The notes under the pieces: generated by a model
The model's database searches: none
Seen by the model: the letters and a program-made list of their open reading frames with translations, nothing else
Told to the model about the DNA's origin: nothing
Shown: positions 10,499 to 20,933 of the stretch, in pieces
Numbering within the stretch: position 1 is the first letter of the stretch
Layout of the letters: the number at the start of each line of letters is the position of its first letter
Translations under genes and position numbers: made by a program
DNA from: Piezodorus guildinii
Taxonomy: Eukaryota > Arthropoda > Insecta > Hemiptera > Pentatomidae
NCBI GenBank assembly: GCA_023052935.1
Contig: CM041297.1
Span: forward strand, 89,960,021-90,024,020
Direction: 5' to 3'
Length of the DNA stretch: 64,000 nucleotides

Positions 10499-12170
10499 GT
10501 ACAATTGATTTAAAATATTTACAACAATCTGAAGTTTTTATAGATATCACCCTGTAAAAAACGCTACGAACTATTTCTTTGTAATTTAGACCATTGATTA
10601 TTTAACACAGATAACTGCTTTAAAATGAGGATGAAATTGAATACAATTATTTCAGTAACAAAGTATACAAGTATTTTTGTTGAAGTATTTAGAACCTCTA
10701 ATTTGACGTTATTGTCAAATCTCACAACTATACCCAAAAATTATCATGTGAAGTAAGGTTCACATAGTTCTCATTCGTGCAAAGTTATATTTAATAGTGC
10801 CATAGGCAAAATTAAAATATTGTTTTCAAGACTCCTGATTATTTTCACCTACCTTAATATAATTGATATTCCCAAATTTCATGTTTTGTTCAAAGATATA
10901 TTAACTATATCTATATCTATATATATTAACTATTGTATATATTAACTATTATATTGAATTTTTATCTATTTTTTATAATTGTTACTTAATTTTTTTTTAA
11001 CCATTAGTTTATATTAATAAATATTTAATTAATCTAATATAAGAGATCACTTTTTACTGTTGTAAATTTTGGCAACTATTTATATCAGTTTTTTTCTTAA
11101 TAGAATTATCATTTATATTTTATTTTATTTGTTAATTTTATATAATTTTTATTTTAGTTACCACCATATTGTTCTGTATTGAAAACTTATAAAAACTTGT
11201 TATTATATTTTAATATGTATGCTTACCTGTTTGAATATTTTATAAATGGATATTTATATCCGTCTATTTTGTAAAATATATACAAATATATCAATACAAT
11301 AATCGAAAAATAAATAGAATCGTGTTTTCCATCAATCTTCTGGAACTTAATAAATTGGCTATTTATTTTTCAGCAATAATTGATCTTAATCAATCTTTAT
11401 TTTAATTCGTATGAGCTTAAGATCCTTTATTTTAATATAAAATATTTATTCTAATATATGTGAATTTATGCCATATACACGTACTGAAAGTGCACATACT
11501 AGGGAATTTTCTTCTTTGGATGCAACCAACTTCATACACGTCCCATTCATTAAACAAAGATATGAGTGAATATTAACTAATGCTGGAGCTCAATGCATCA
11601 CAACTACTTATTAATTCAGCAATAACCTGTCCGACATGGGCCAAAGACCAAGTGCTTTGCACTGTGGGTAATTGGTCTTGCGTGACTCGTTCCGTTAGTT
11701 TCTTCTGACTATATAATTATTGTAGATGGAAATTTAAAAAACGTTTTTTAGTTATTATATGAATTATAAATGACTTGATGATCTACGGTGTATGCAATTC
11801 TATAGTCTGTTGATGGACATCCATTGGTAGGTGTGAAATGTAGTGAAATGCAGAGGGTGTCCGTTTGTTTCTCACATTATTTCACAAATCGTTTTGGGCA
11901 TTTTTGTAAAACCATATAAATGATTTTTTATTTTTTTATTTTTAAAAGATATTTCTTGAGATATATTACAATTTGTTTCAAAATGTATAATAGTAGAAGT
12001 GATATGAGACCACCTTCATACAGTATTTACAACAAACAATGATTAAGTCGAATTACAAAAAAAATTCATATATATGCAGAAGAAAAAACGAAAAACATAT
12101 AATTAAAAAAATACAAAGATCATACACACAATCATAGCTACTTACAATATTTACAATCTGTTAAAGAAAC
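10499..12170. other. AT-rich interval, no gene seen
   Basis: This is very AT-rich, with a TATATC/TATATT-like stretch at 10905-10950. No coding, RNA or terminal-repeat signal was recognised. Confidence 0.5.
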
Positions 12171-12179
12171 TTCGGCTCT

Positions 12180-12420
12180 TACCTCAACTTCTGGATCCAA
12201 CAGACCTCAGCGCCTCTCTCGCAGCTGCGTCACTAGTATGAGCCAGTGGAGGCTGAGTTAGGGCGCAATATCTAGAAACATACAGTACATGAGAGGAGAA
12301 TCTGACCAGTGTAAGAACTCCTGTATAAATGTTTACAAATCGTCTCGTGGCCACTGCCGTTTCACTCTTCGTGGAGGATTGTAGAGATGGGTGGAGCTGG
12401 ATAGGGATTGTGCTAGAGGG
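12180..12420 (-). other. GC-richer island, unassigned; open frame with donor-like end
   Basis: This block is markedly GC-richer than its surroundings. On the minus strand one frame stays open for over 60 codons (TSDAAAREALRSVGSRS near its end), and the sequence then reads GAG|GTAAGA, a consensus-like splice donor, at about 12182. It could be a host exon or part of an unrecognised repeat. There is no family assignment. Confidence 0.25.
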
Positions 12421-12773
12421 TTAGGATGATGTATACGGTTCTAATGGAATTTGGAAGATTCGGATGGTAACCAGGTCTAGAATAAATGGAATATTAAGTT
12501 CGTAGGTACAAAAATATAAATTATTAAAATAGTACTTGAAGTTTAAAGAGAATGACAAATAAATAAAAAGAAAGAAAGAATACATGGGAAATATAAAAAA
12601 GAAAAAGGATAGAAAGTTGAAATGAAATATGTACTCATGTAAATGAAATGTATTCCTCATAGTTAAACACAATGGTCTGTGTGTAAGGAAAGGGTTTGCC
12701 GAATTTTAGGAGGAAGAGAGTTCTGGCCGGACAGGTAATGAAGGGTTGTTAGATCGGTGCAGATTTACACTTA

Positions 12774-13457
12774 CTCAAAAAAAGTTTCCATACACTCATA
12801 AATAAATACTTAGTTTTGAAAGCTGAGGTTGATTTACTCCACACTTGTGACCTTCCATCTAGCCCAAAAATATTAAATATGGATTCCTACAAGAATATGA
12901 CTCGTTCCCAGAAATTTTTGGATTTATTTACAACTCCCTAGCAAATTATAGCCGCTTCTTCTGGTTTAACTTACTGAAGAAGGGCTTTTTCTTGCGACTC
13001 TACCACTGTGTCCTTTAGTTCTTAGAATATTTTTGACTGTTTCTGGGCGGACTTGAATCCCATAGAACCTATTTATTAAGATGGCCATTGAGGTTTCGCC
13101 AGTGTGAGGATTTGCATGGACTTCAGCAAGGATGGCTCGCCTCTGGTTAATCTCAAGCCTCTTGTCTTCCAGCACGTGGTCTATCCTCCAAAGATTTTAA
13201 CTATCTATGTCTCTGTAGTCCATACTGTACAGTAGCATGTGACTTATTCAACAGATATGCAAATTTTCTTACAGATAAGCCCTGCGAACCATGAGCTTTC
13301 TCAAATCACGAGAAACGCGCATATTGAGAAGAAATCAGTTTCCCAGGCCTAAGTAAAGTTAATAATGAACTAAGATTTGATTATAAAGATAAGATTTATA
13401 CATATGACACTGGAAATACCGTCTTAATACATACAGTGTATGAAAACTTTTTTGACC
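12774..13457 (-). mobile_element. Tc1-like transposon, internally deleted
   Basis: The ends are CTCAAAAAAAGTTTCCATACACT (left) and, read inward from the right, GGTCAAAAAAGTTTTCATACACT. TA flanks both (12772-12773 and 13458-13459). On the minus strand the transposase N-terminus is readable (ORF 13175-12966), with the HTH segment ETSMAILINRFYGIQVRPET and the diagnostic GRVARKSP. Further left, NKSKNFWERVIFL and IFNIFGLDGRSQVW correspond to the first catalytic-domain block (FW..VIWSDES.FN.FGSDGR..VWR), with the first catalytic Asp replaced after a stop. The C-terminal half is missing. Confidence 0.7.
12966..13175 (-). pseudogene. Tc1 transposase N-terminal (HTH) fragment
   Basis: Sixty-nine codons match the paired-like DNA-binding domain of Tc1 transposases: EINQRRAILAEVHANPHTGE, then VRPETVKNILRTKG, then the HGRVARK.P box. 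It stops where the linker to the DDE domain should begin. The Met is internal; the original start lies to the right in broken sequence. Confidence 0.7.
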
Positions 13458-13459
13458 TA

Positions 13460-14630
13460 TCATTTACAAATGACATTCTACCTCGTTTTATATTAATGAT
13501 GAAATGAAAATGAATAAATATACAATTTTATCTAATATTAGTAATATTCATATGTACATTAGGAAATTGTTAAGTTGAAAATAAATAGATATGCAAAATA
13601 AAAACATGTTGTATGGAAACGTTTTGAGTGAGTGTATATGAATTCGTATGAATGTCTGATAGCTAAGATCTTGTAGGCTAGTATGGAGGACTTGGATTAG
13701 TAAAAGTTCTAGACATAGAAAAGTGCGTTGGTTATTAATTTTTTGGCATCTCTGCAAAATGAGGAATAGAACCACCCTAACCTATCAAAGGGAAAAGATC
13801 CCCTGTTCTCCTAGGAGTCCAATTTACAATTATATGTTGTTTTGTGATTGATTCTCTATTATCATGGAAGTGCTTCTACTTTTGTAAGGTGATGGTGAGT
13901 CAGCTTGTTAAGCTCAAACTACTTTTTTACTGCGGTTCTTGCGGCAGTAGCTGCTGCGAGGTGTTAAATTGCTGTTATTTATTTTTTTGTTTTTCTGTGG
14001 CAGATTTTTTTTTTTTTATGCTTAAAACTTCTGAATAATGTGTTAATATATTAATTCAATAAATCTCGAAAATATTCGGGCATTGGTCATGTGGCATCGT
14101 AGTTTCAATATACCCAAAATATTAATATTAGAGGTATAAGTAGAAACCAAATGGTTATATTATTCCTTTGGCAAACCTTGGTTGCTCCTAGCTGGAGTTT
14201 ATTGTTCCTCCTGTACGATCTTCAGGCATTCTAAGAAGGAGGGAACATCATACACCTGGTTCCTTTCAGGACCTTTGTAGCTATTTGTTAGACCAGCTTA
14301 AAGGTTGCAGCTGCCGTAATATAATACAGTCCAAGACAGCTAATGGGGTCTGCTCACGCAAGATGAGACTAGTCGGCTACTCAACAAATGTTCGAATATT
14401 TTAAAAGGACATACAAGATAGTACTTCAGCCATTAGTTGCAGTTCTTCATGGTTTACACTGATTTATGATATGATGTAGTGCACATTTCTTTAATAATAA
14501 CGGGTCGAGAATCTTGCATAGCGGTACTCCAGCTATAATACATTCTTGTTTTTACATCTTACTGTTATTGATATGTATATTAGTTGATAAATATCTATCT
14601 ATCTACTTAGTGAATCCGAAGACAAGATTG
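13460..14630. other. No gene recognised
   Basis: AT-rich DNA with short spurious open frames on both strands; nothing supportable. Confidence 0.4.
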
Positions 14631-14755
14631 CGAGCTGTGAATAGGCATCGTGACAGGCGGCTAAACGGGGCACCACGGTCCATGACGGTGGGTGCAGACC
14701 ATGACGGATCGGACGGCGTGCGGCGGCCCATCAACTGTAGCCCATAAGAGATTTA
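14630..14755. other. Short GC-rich block, unassigned
   Basis: About 110 bp of high GC stands out from AT-rich flanks. It carries an internal near-duplication (CATGACGGTGGGTGCAGAC next to CATGACGGATCGGAC). A 43-codon minus-strand frame begins MGRRTPSDPS. Either strand could be an exon or a repeat; I recognise neither. Confidence 0.25.
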
Positions 14756-14974
14756 TTCATAATATATATCATTTAAAATTTATTAAAACCATTGTTTTGA
14801 TGACGGGGGAGAATGTAATTTTAAAAACCATTACAAATATGATAATATACTACATTTCAAGTTCATCCCTTGTTGGTTTGTTAGCATACTAAGCCCTAGA
14901 CATACAGATAGAACAAAGATCATGACAAATTCAGTGGAAAGAGAAGTAAAAATTAGGCCATCGGTTTTGTTTAT

Positions 14975-15670
14975 CAGTGCATCTACTTAGGACAATCCAT
15001 CTCATCAAAAAGCTTGAGAGAAGACATAAATAGAAGAAGAAATATGGGATGGAAAAATAAACTTGTGTATACCCCGTTATTTTATATGGCTCGCAGACCT
15101 GTTCTACGACTAGCAAAGACAACGAAAAACTTTCAAGACACAGCTTCAGTTTTCTGGAAGTAAACTAAATATTAAAAGGAAAGATCGTATCAGCGACAAA
15201 AAAATTAAATAAAAAACAAGTCATCCTCAAAAGCTTAGCAAAGGAATCGCATATATTAAAATGGAGGCGGGCAGGACATGTGGCTAGGCTGGAGCCCAGA
15301 TGATGGTCTAAAATTGCTACAGAGTGAATTCCAAGAGAATGAAAGATATGGCGGGTAAGACCACTGACGATGTGGAGGGACGAAATAGTGCAAGTCGTGG
15401 GAGATTATTGGGCTACAGTGGCCAGAAATTGGCAAATGTGGAATAATGTGACAAAAATCTATTATTAAATACATGGATATAAACTCTAGTTTGAACCTGG
15501 CAATGTATATTGTAAGTTCTAAAATGTAAATATTGTAAATAGCAGCATTAATCAAAAAGAGGAAATATTGTTAAAATTTAAATTTTAATACCAGTTTTGT
15601 CACCTTCCAAGGGAGAGCTGTATTGTTCTGTTAAGGACGAAATGAAGCTATTATTATTATTATGCCCTAG
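14975..15670 (+). mobile_element. LINE C-terminal fragment with 3' TTA-repeat tail (RTE-like)
   Basis: In changing frames the plus strand gives YLGQSISS, then RRRNMGWKN, then a segment with KWRRAGHVARMED-like spacing. WRDEIVQVVGDYWATVARNW closes the block near 15370-15440. That order (YLG..I, N.R...GW, WAGH.AR, RW.DEI, W...A..R..W) is the ORF2 C-terminus of RTE/craniofacial-development-protein-2-like insect LINEs. The 3' UTR (GGGAGAGCTGTATTGTTCTG) ends in a short ATTATTATTATTAT tract at 15647-15661, a typical simple-repeat tail. Confidence 0.65.
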
Positions 15671-15774
15671 ACTTAATACTTTTGAATTATTATTAAACGT
15701 AAGAGACTATGACATGAACAACTAATTTGAAAAAATGTTTTTAGGCATCTTTAAATATTTCACAGGGGCTGTAC

Positions 15775-16050
15775 CAAACCACTGAATTATTCTCGTATGC
15801 AATCCTTACAATCCCAAATCCTTTTTACTATATACCAAATAAAATCACCCAAAAAGGCCTTGATGTTCTAAATATTTGGTCCGAACCAGGAATTATTCCT
15901 TTTATGACAAACTCTATATCCACTCTAACCCACTAGTTTTAATCATTACTTCTTCTTTAATTCCTGATAATCCTCCGAGGTATCTGAAAAGAAGGCTCCG
16001 AGACTTTCTAGTTTAGAATATTTTTAGTGTGCTTCCAATGGATTTCTCTA
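15775..16050 (+). mobile_element. Jockey LINE family 2, 5'-truncated C-terminal fragment
   Basis: Plus-strand codons read ATGCAATCCTTACAATCC (QSLQSQIL), then a gap, then IPDNPPRYLKRR-like sequence (GATAATCCTCCGAGGTATCTG), then the 3' UTR marker GTGCTTCCAATGG. The same QSLQSKI...SSSIPDNPPR.LKRRWPR ending occurs at 42.6, 49.7, 58.4 and 62.9 kb. It contains several stops and indels. Confidence 0.6.
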
Positions 16051-16059
16051 CATTTGTAT

Positions 16060-16960
16060 CATGTCTTATCATAATTATACTGACATTTCCATTATTGACA
16101 TTATTGGTACAGCTGTAAATTGCAAAAATTATATGTATACATTTCAGAAAAAAAAAGAGGAAAGGCATAAATGGGAGAGTTACATATTTTATAACAATTT
16201 TAGCGTGTTGACTGAAATATGTACAGATAATTTTCTCTACCTTTATCACCAAAATCATAATTCAAAAAGTACTAGTCCATAAACAAATCCAGGTTCGATA
16301 TAAACATTTAATAAATCAAAAGTTAAAACAGTACAGTTGTACAAAAAGAAAGAACAAGGCGGCAATCAACAGTAATAGACAATCAAAACTTGCCCATTAA
16401 GGAAGGTAATAGCTGGTTTGCTAATGCGCTTAAAATAAAGCCATAATGTGAAAAAAAAATTGAGGGTAAAGTTTATTTCCAACATCAAAAATCAGGTTGA
16501 AACATTTTACTACGAGCAATTGAAATTGAAACACCATTTTGGTTTATAAATGTGTTTTATCTTTGTGATATTGTAATTGCATAGCAAGTAAAATTAGTAT
16601 AGAGAACAATAAGAAATAAAATAGATGAAACACAGGAAAACCAACAGGTCATCATACATCAACATTCGTGTTTTCTATCTACTATTTATTTATTTATTTT
16701 TTTAATTTTGATGAAATAATATTTTACAATGCTTCAGGACTGATAATACTCAGAACGTAACTGTTGGGAAAAAACATGTTATAATTTTTTTTTTTCCTAG
16801 AGTAAATCAATAACCGAATTTCGTCTAAATACCACGTTCTGTTCTTCGATGAATGTACTCAACGTTGTAGTCAGTCCACATCATCATATAATGGAAACTA
16901 TAAAAATAATGATCGTTTTACCAAATCAAAGATTTCAGAGGACTGTAAATATTTTAATTC
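16060..16960. other. No gene recognised
   Basis: AT-rich DNA with homopolymer runs; short open frames on both strands overlap each other and match nothing. Confidence 0.4.
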
Positions 16961-17012
16961 TAATTAATACATACCAATACTTTGTAATTCATTTAGAGAA
17001 TTATCTAAACTT

Positions 17013-17344
17013 AGGGAGCGGCGTGGTCTAGTGGGTAGAGCGCGTAGTCTACTGTGCTCCGGGTCCTGGGTTCGAATCTCGGCTGTGGAGGAATATCATT
17101 TATTCTGTTATATCGGCCGGAGGGCGATCCTGGGGTATAGAGACCCTCCTGGTGCACACCCAGCCTCAATCAAGTGGGTAACCAAAAATGGGGGAAAAAA
17201 CCTGGCGGCTGAGCGTGATCTCGGGCGAATCACCTCGTTGCACGGCCGTTGGCCTAGAAATAGTACAATCTCTACATGTACTGAGACCAAAACTCTTCAT
17301 AGGTTGTAGTGGTACAGGTTTTTTTTTTTTTTTTTTTTTTTTTT
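17013..17344 (+). repeat. tRNA-derived SINE, family B (best copy, B1) with poly(T) tail
   Basis: The head GCGTGGTCTAGTGGGTAGAG contains an A box TGGTCTAGTGG, and the B box is GGTTCGAATCT; together they fold into a tRNA-like spacing. The body has GAGGGCGATCC, CACCCAGCCTCAATC, a Pro-like CCTGGCGGCTGAGCG, GAATCACCTCGTTGCAC and GGCCGTTGGCC. The end is GGTTGTAGTGGTACAGG followed by about 25 T. A T-rich tail on the sense strand is unusual for a SINE. Near-identical 48-bp segments flank it (16968-17012 and 17343-17390). Confidence 0.8.
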
Positions 17345-17534
17345 AATGCATACCAATACTTAATGATCCCTTTAGAGAATTCTCTAAGCTGGTTTAATCC
17401 CATTTGACTTCTTCAAAAAACTCCTCAGTTTAGTAATTTCAATCAAAGAAGACACATGACAGTGTCCAACAAAGTATTCGTAATTTTAAGGCATTACTAG
17501 AAAAAAAAAATCATAAACAATTCGTGAAATAATT

Positions 17535-18200
17535 AAATATAATCGGAAAGGTGTCCTTGACCAGCGTACTTCGCGTTGTTGGTTTTAAAAAATTAGCAGT
17601 GGAGATACGAAGTTGGATAGGATTAAGGGCTCCGGGTGACTATTAATGGATATTGATGAGGTTCTGCAGGAAGCTGTGTATTCAAACCCGTCCACAAGTA
17701 CTCGTGAACTTGCCAGGGAGTGTGGTCTGTCGAAAGATACTGTTAGTCTTCATCTACTCTCGACAGGGAAAGTGAATAAGAGCGGTAGACTGGTCCCTCA
17801 CTAACTCCTCAGAAATCAGCTAAGAGGTTAGAAATAAGTGAAAATTTATTGAAAAATCAATAATGCTCGTCCTAACACTTAACGTCTAACCAAATAAAAG
17901 TTTAAAGAACTTCATGGGTTGAAACTCCTGCCCCATCCACCATAGTATAGTCAAAACTTTGCACCATCGGTTTAAAACTTGTTTCGATCCATAGTCAATT
18001 TTCTCCAAAGAAAAAATTTGTCGAAGTTCAAATTGCTGTCAAAGAGTTCTTCAACAGTCATTTCAAAGAATTGTATCAGCATGTAATCCAAGACGTTAAG
18101 TGGCTAATGACTTTAGATAATAATGGACTATACTTTAAGTATTAATTGTATTTTATTTCCAAGAAATAATAATACAAATATTTGGTTTAAAAACGGTCAT
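17535..18200 (+). mobile_element. mariner element copy A, internally deleted
   Basis: The N-terminal half of a mariner transposase is readable at 17550-17830: LDQRTSRCWF, then the second helix-turn-helix TRELARECGLSKDTVSLHL, then GKVNKSGRLVPHELLRNQ. The sequence then jumps, with stops, to the C-terminal end: a remnant of the PHPPYSPDLAP..Y.LFRS block at 17920-18010. FVEVQIAVKEFFNSHFKELY and NNGLYFKY* follow at 18015-18145. The central part with the first two catalytic Asp residues is gone. The 3' UTR contains AATAATACAAATATTTGGTT (18168-18187), which is shared with copy B. Confidence 0.75.
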
Positions 18201-18479
18201 TTTGTTTATAAACCCCATTATAAGAATGACGATTTGATTAGATTTCCTCCAGACATATTACGTTTATTTGTAATATGTTTGCACATGTATCATTAATAAT
18301 TTTTGCCAAATTTAGGATATAGAAAAAATTTCTATATCGATACTACTCATAAAACTCATTAATTCGGTATTTAGGGATCTGTTCTTGTTAGGTCGGAATA
18401 GTTTCAGCGACTTCATATACTCAGGTTTTATTAAATTTAAAACTCTACGTGCACATCCTGTAGTTCATACGTAGCTAAA

Positions 18480-18625
18480 CACATACCGTGGATCTCTCTA
18501 AGGTTGACCCTACAATGTTTAGCCGGGGTCAAGGTCGTAGCCTACCCTTATCCAGGACAGGTCCCCCAGGCAGTTGTCCTACTTCAGCTGCGGGGGCTTA
18601 TAATCACGACTGCAGATGTCCAAAA
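18480..18625. other. GC-richer block, unassigned
   Basis: About 130 bp with higher GC and an open plus frame (SRGQGRSLPLSRTGPPGSCP). No family recognised; it could be an exon scrap or a repeat. Confidence 0.2.
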
Positions 18626-18914
18626 CCCTTCTCAATTGATTCTAATATATTCATTTTTGAAAGATCTTGAATTTCATTAGCTTTCAGATTTTCGACACCA
18701 CGCTTTTGTCGTTTGATGTTTATGTATTGTATCCTTTTTTTCTTTCTTTTTTTTTTACTGTCGACAAAACTATTGAATTAAACATTTGAAAACTGTTACC
18801 ATACAATTCATAGCAGTTATTGTCTAATTGAAAAAATACCACTTAATCATAAATTAGGTAGAAACTATAAGGCGTATAAAAGATTTAAAAAATCATATAA
18901 TGGGTGGTATGAAA

Positions 18915-18967
18915 AAAAAAAAATTGAATATTTTTCAACCAAATATTTGTATTATTATATCTTTGAT
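18915..18967 (-). repeat. mariner copy B, 3' UTR piece separated by the Jockey insertion
   Basis: On the minus strand this reads ATCAAAGATATAATAATAC and AAATATTTGGTTGAAAAA, matching the 3' UTR of mariner copy A at the same distance from the stop codon. The coding end of the same mariner lies on the far side of the Jockey LINE at 23547-23775. Confidence 0.7.
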
Positions 18968-18980
18968 ATGAAATCAAATT
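18968..18980. repeat. Target-site duplication of the Jockey LINE (left)
   Basis: ATGAAATCAAATT, identical to 23534-23546. Confidence 0.9.
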
Positions 18981-19149
18981 TTTTTTTTTTTTTTTTATAA
19001 CTTTATTTCTTTATCCACACCTGTTTATACATACATATAACAATCAGTGGATTGTCTGTCAGAATTACAATAAAAAGTGGCATGTCAGGCATGAGGAAGA
19101 TGACAATACCCAGTGGTATCTCTTCCGTGGCATGTTTTAATTCAAAAGA

Positions 19150-20898
19150 TTATAGAAGATCTCTCATCCACGACCTTTTCAGTCTTCTCCTGATGTTGTT
19201 AGGCATATTGGTTGTTGCCATTTGTTCTATGAGAGGGTTGTAATGTCCTAGTAATTTGTTGTGAAATCGAGAGTAGTGAGTTCGTATGTATTCGCTGACG
19301 GTAGGCATGTGTAAGTCTGTATGTAAAGTTGTGTTTGAAACATACCAAGGTGCTTGCGTAATTCGTCTAAGTATTTTTGACTGAAAAGTTTGAAGTCTTT
19401 GTATATGAGTCTTTTTTGCAGCTCCGAAAATTTGAGAGGCGTATGACCATATTGGTTTTAGTAAGTATGTGTAGGTGGCAAGTTTCTGTCTTAATTTTAG
19501 TTTTGATTGTCGTCTGAGTAATGTGTGCAGCAGTCTACTTCTTTGGTTTAGTGTCTTTCGTTTTTTCTTAATGTGCGGGCCCCAAGTCATTCTCCTGTCA
19601 AAAGTTAGTCCAAGGTAGTTGACACTGTCTGTTTGTGGTATTGGTATATTATCGATGTACACTGGTGGGCAGGTTTCACGTCTTAGTGTAAATGTCATAT
19701 GTTGGCATTTGTCATAGTTTAGTCTTGTTTTCCACAGCTTGCACCAATCCTGTACTTTTTGTAAGTGATGTTGTATAGTCAGTGAGGCTTGAGTGTGATC
19801 TTCATGTTTTGATAAGATTGCAGTGTCGTCTGCGTATGTTGCCGTCAGGATGTTTGAACTGTCTGGTATGTCGTGCGAATATAATATATATAGCAGTGGT
19901 GCAAGTATTGAACCTTGGGGCACACCTGCCAGTACTGGTCTTATTGAAGAAGTTTCTGTACCTTGTCGGACGGAGAAAAATCTGTCAGAGAGAAATGATT
20001 GAATAATAAGAAAGTATGTGTGTGGTAGTATCTTTTTGAGTTTAAACAGGAGACCCTGGTGCCAGACTCTGTCAAATGCTTGAGCTACGTCCAGGAATAC
20101 ACCTGTTGCATATAATTTTTGCTCAAGCGCAGTTGAAATGAAATCAGTCACTCTGTGTAGTTGATGTGTGGTGGAGTGGAATTTTCTAAATCCAAATTGA
20201 TGATCGGGTATTATTTGATTATCACCTAGTATGTCTATTAATCTTTTGTATAATAATTTTTCAAATATTTTGGAGCAAATAGAAAGCAAACTAATTGGGC
20301 GGTAGGAAGAGGGGTTGTTTTTGTCCTTGTTTGGTTTATTAATCATGGAAATGTAAGAGTATTTCCATTGAATTGGAAATTTTGTAGTCCTAAGTATTGC
20401 ATTATAAATAGTCGTGAGAAACACTAGAGCCTTTCTTGGCATTTGCTGGAGTGCTACAGCATTTACAAGGTCGTGGCCAGGAGCTTTCTTTTTTTGTAAG
20501 TCTTTAATGTGTTCTGCGACCTGTGATGGAGTGAAGGAAGGAGGAGGCAATGAGAGCTGTAGTGGAATGTCTAAGGTTTTGAGTACAAATTCGTCGTGTT
20601 CTTTATTAGTGTCGTCAGTATGTGGTGTGAAAACAGATGAAAGATGGTCAGCAAAGAGTTCAGATTTTTCTTCATCCGACACGGCCCAGGAACCGTCTTC
20701 TCTCCTTAAAGGAGCCGGCACCGTGCGATGCTTTAAGACGTTTTTTGTGTGTCTCCATAAGCTTCCATCATCAGTTCCTAAATTTTCAATGTAAGATTCA
20801 TAAGTAGTTCTGTTGAATTTTTGTATCTTTCGTTTCAGTTCATTGTTAAGTTTGTTAAATGTCCGTTTGTCTGATGGTAATCTGTTTGTTTGCCACAC
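19150..20898 (-). CDS. Jockey ORF2, reverse transcriptase part
   Basis: These 582 open codons form the C-terminal two thirds of ORF2. RT blocks in order (residues of this frame) are KKKAPGHD (about 136-143), SYRPISLL (198-205), HQFGFR (233-238), FLDVAQAFDRVW (268-279) with the first catalytic Asp, GVPQGSILAP (325-334) and TYADDTAI (354-361) with the catalytic YADD. Thumb motifs follow (NYLGLTFDRRMTW, then LKPIWSYASQIFG), and a C-terminus ends LKRSWMRDLL. All catalytic residues are present. The nominal Met is internal: the true ORF2 begins at 21842, and a single frameshift separates the two parts. The protein copies the element RNA at the nicked target. Confidence 0.9.
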   Translation of the reverse strand: MWQTNRLPSDKRTFNKLNNELKRKIQKFNRTTYESYIENLGTDDGSLWRHTKNVLKHRTVPAPLRREDGSWAVSDEEKSELFADHLSSVFTPHTDDTNKEHDEFVLKTLDIPLQLSLPPPSFTPSQVAEHIKDLQKKKAPGHDLVNAVALQQMPRKALVFLTTIYNAILRTTKFPIQWKYSYISMINKPNKDKNNPSSYRPISLLSICSKIFEKLLYKRLIDILGDNQIIPDHQFGFRKFHSTTHQLHRVTDFISTALEQKLYATGVFLDVAQAFDRVWHQGLLFKLKKILPHTYFLIIQSFLSDRFFSVRQGTETSSIRPVLAGVPQGSILAPLLYILYSHDIPDSSNILTATYADDTAILSKHEDHTQASLTIQHHLQKVQDWCKLWKTRLNYDKCQHMTFTLRRETCPPVYIDNIPIPQTDSVNYLGLTFDRRMTWGPHIKKKRKTLNQRSRLLHTLLRRQSKLKLRQKLATYTYLLKPIWSYASQIFGAAKKTHIQRLQTFQSKILRRITQAPWYVSNTTLHTDLHMPTVSEYIRTHYSRFHNKLLGHYNPLIEQMATTNMPNNIRRRLKRSWMRDLL

Positions 20899-20933
20899 TT
20901 TACGAGCTCTTCTCTTTGCTCTGATCAGGTCCC

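Noticed and set aside
17013..17090. Genuine tRNA gene
   Set aside because: A/B boxes and spacing are tRNA-like but the acceptor stem does not close cleanly, and the body and T tail recur in other copies: a SINE.
17031..17309. 92-codon open frame
   Set aside because: It lies wholly inside SINE copy B1, whose Pol III boxes and body explain the sequence.
19052..20794. Plus-strand frames (up to 126 codons) across 19.0-20.8 kb
   Set aside because: Shadows of the intact RT on the minus strand, which has all catalytic motifs.
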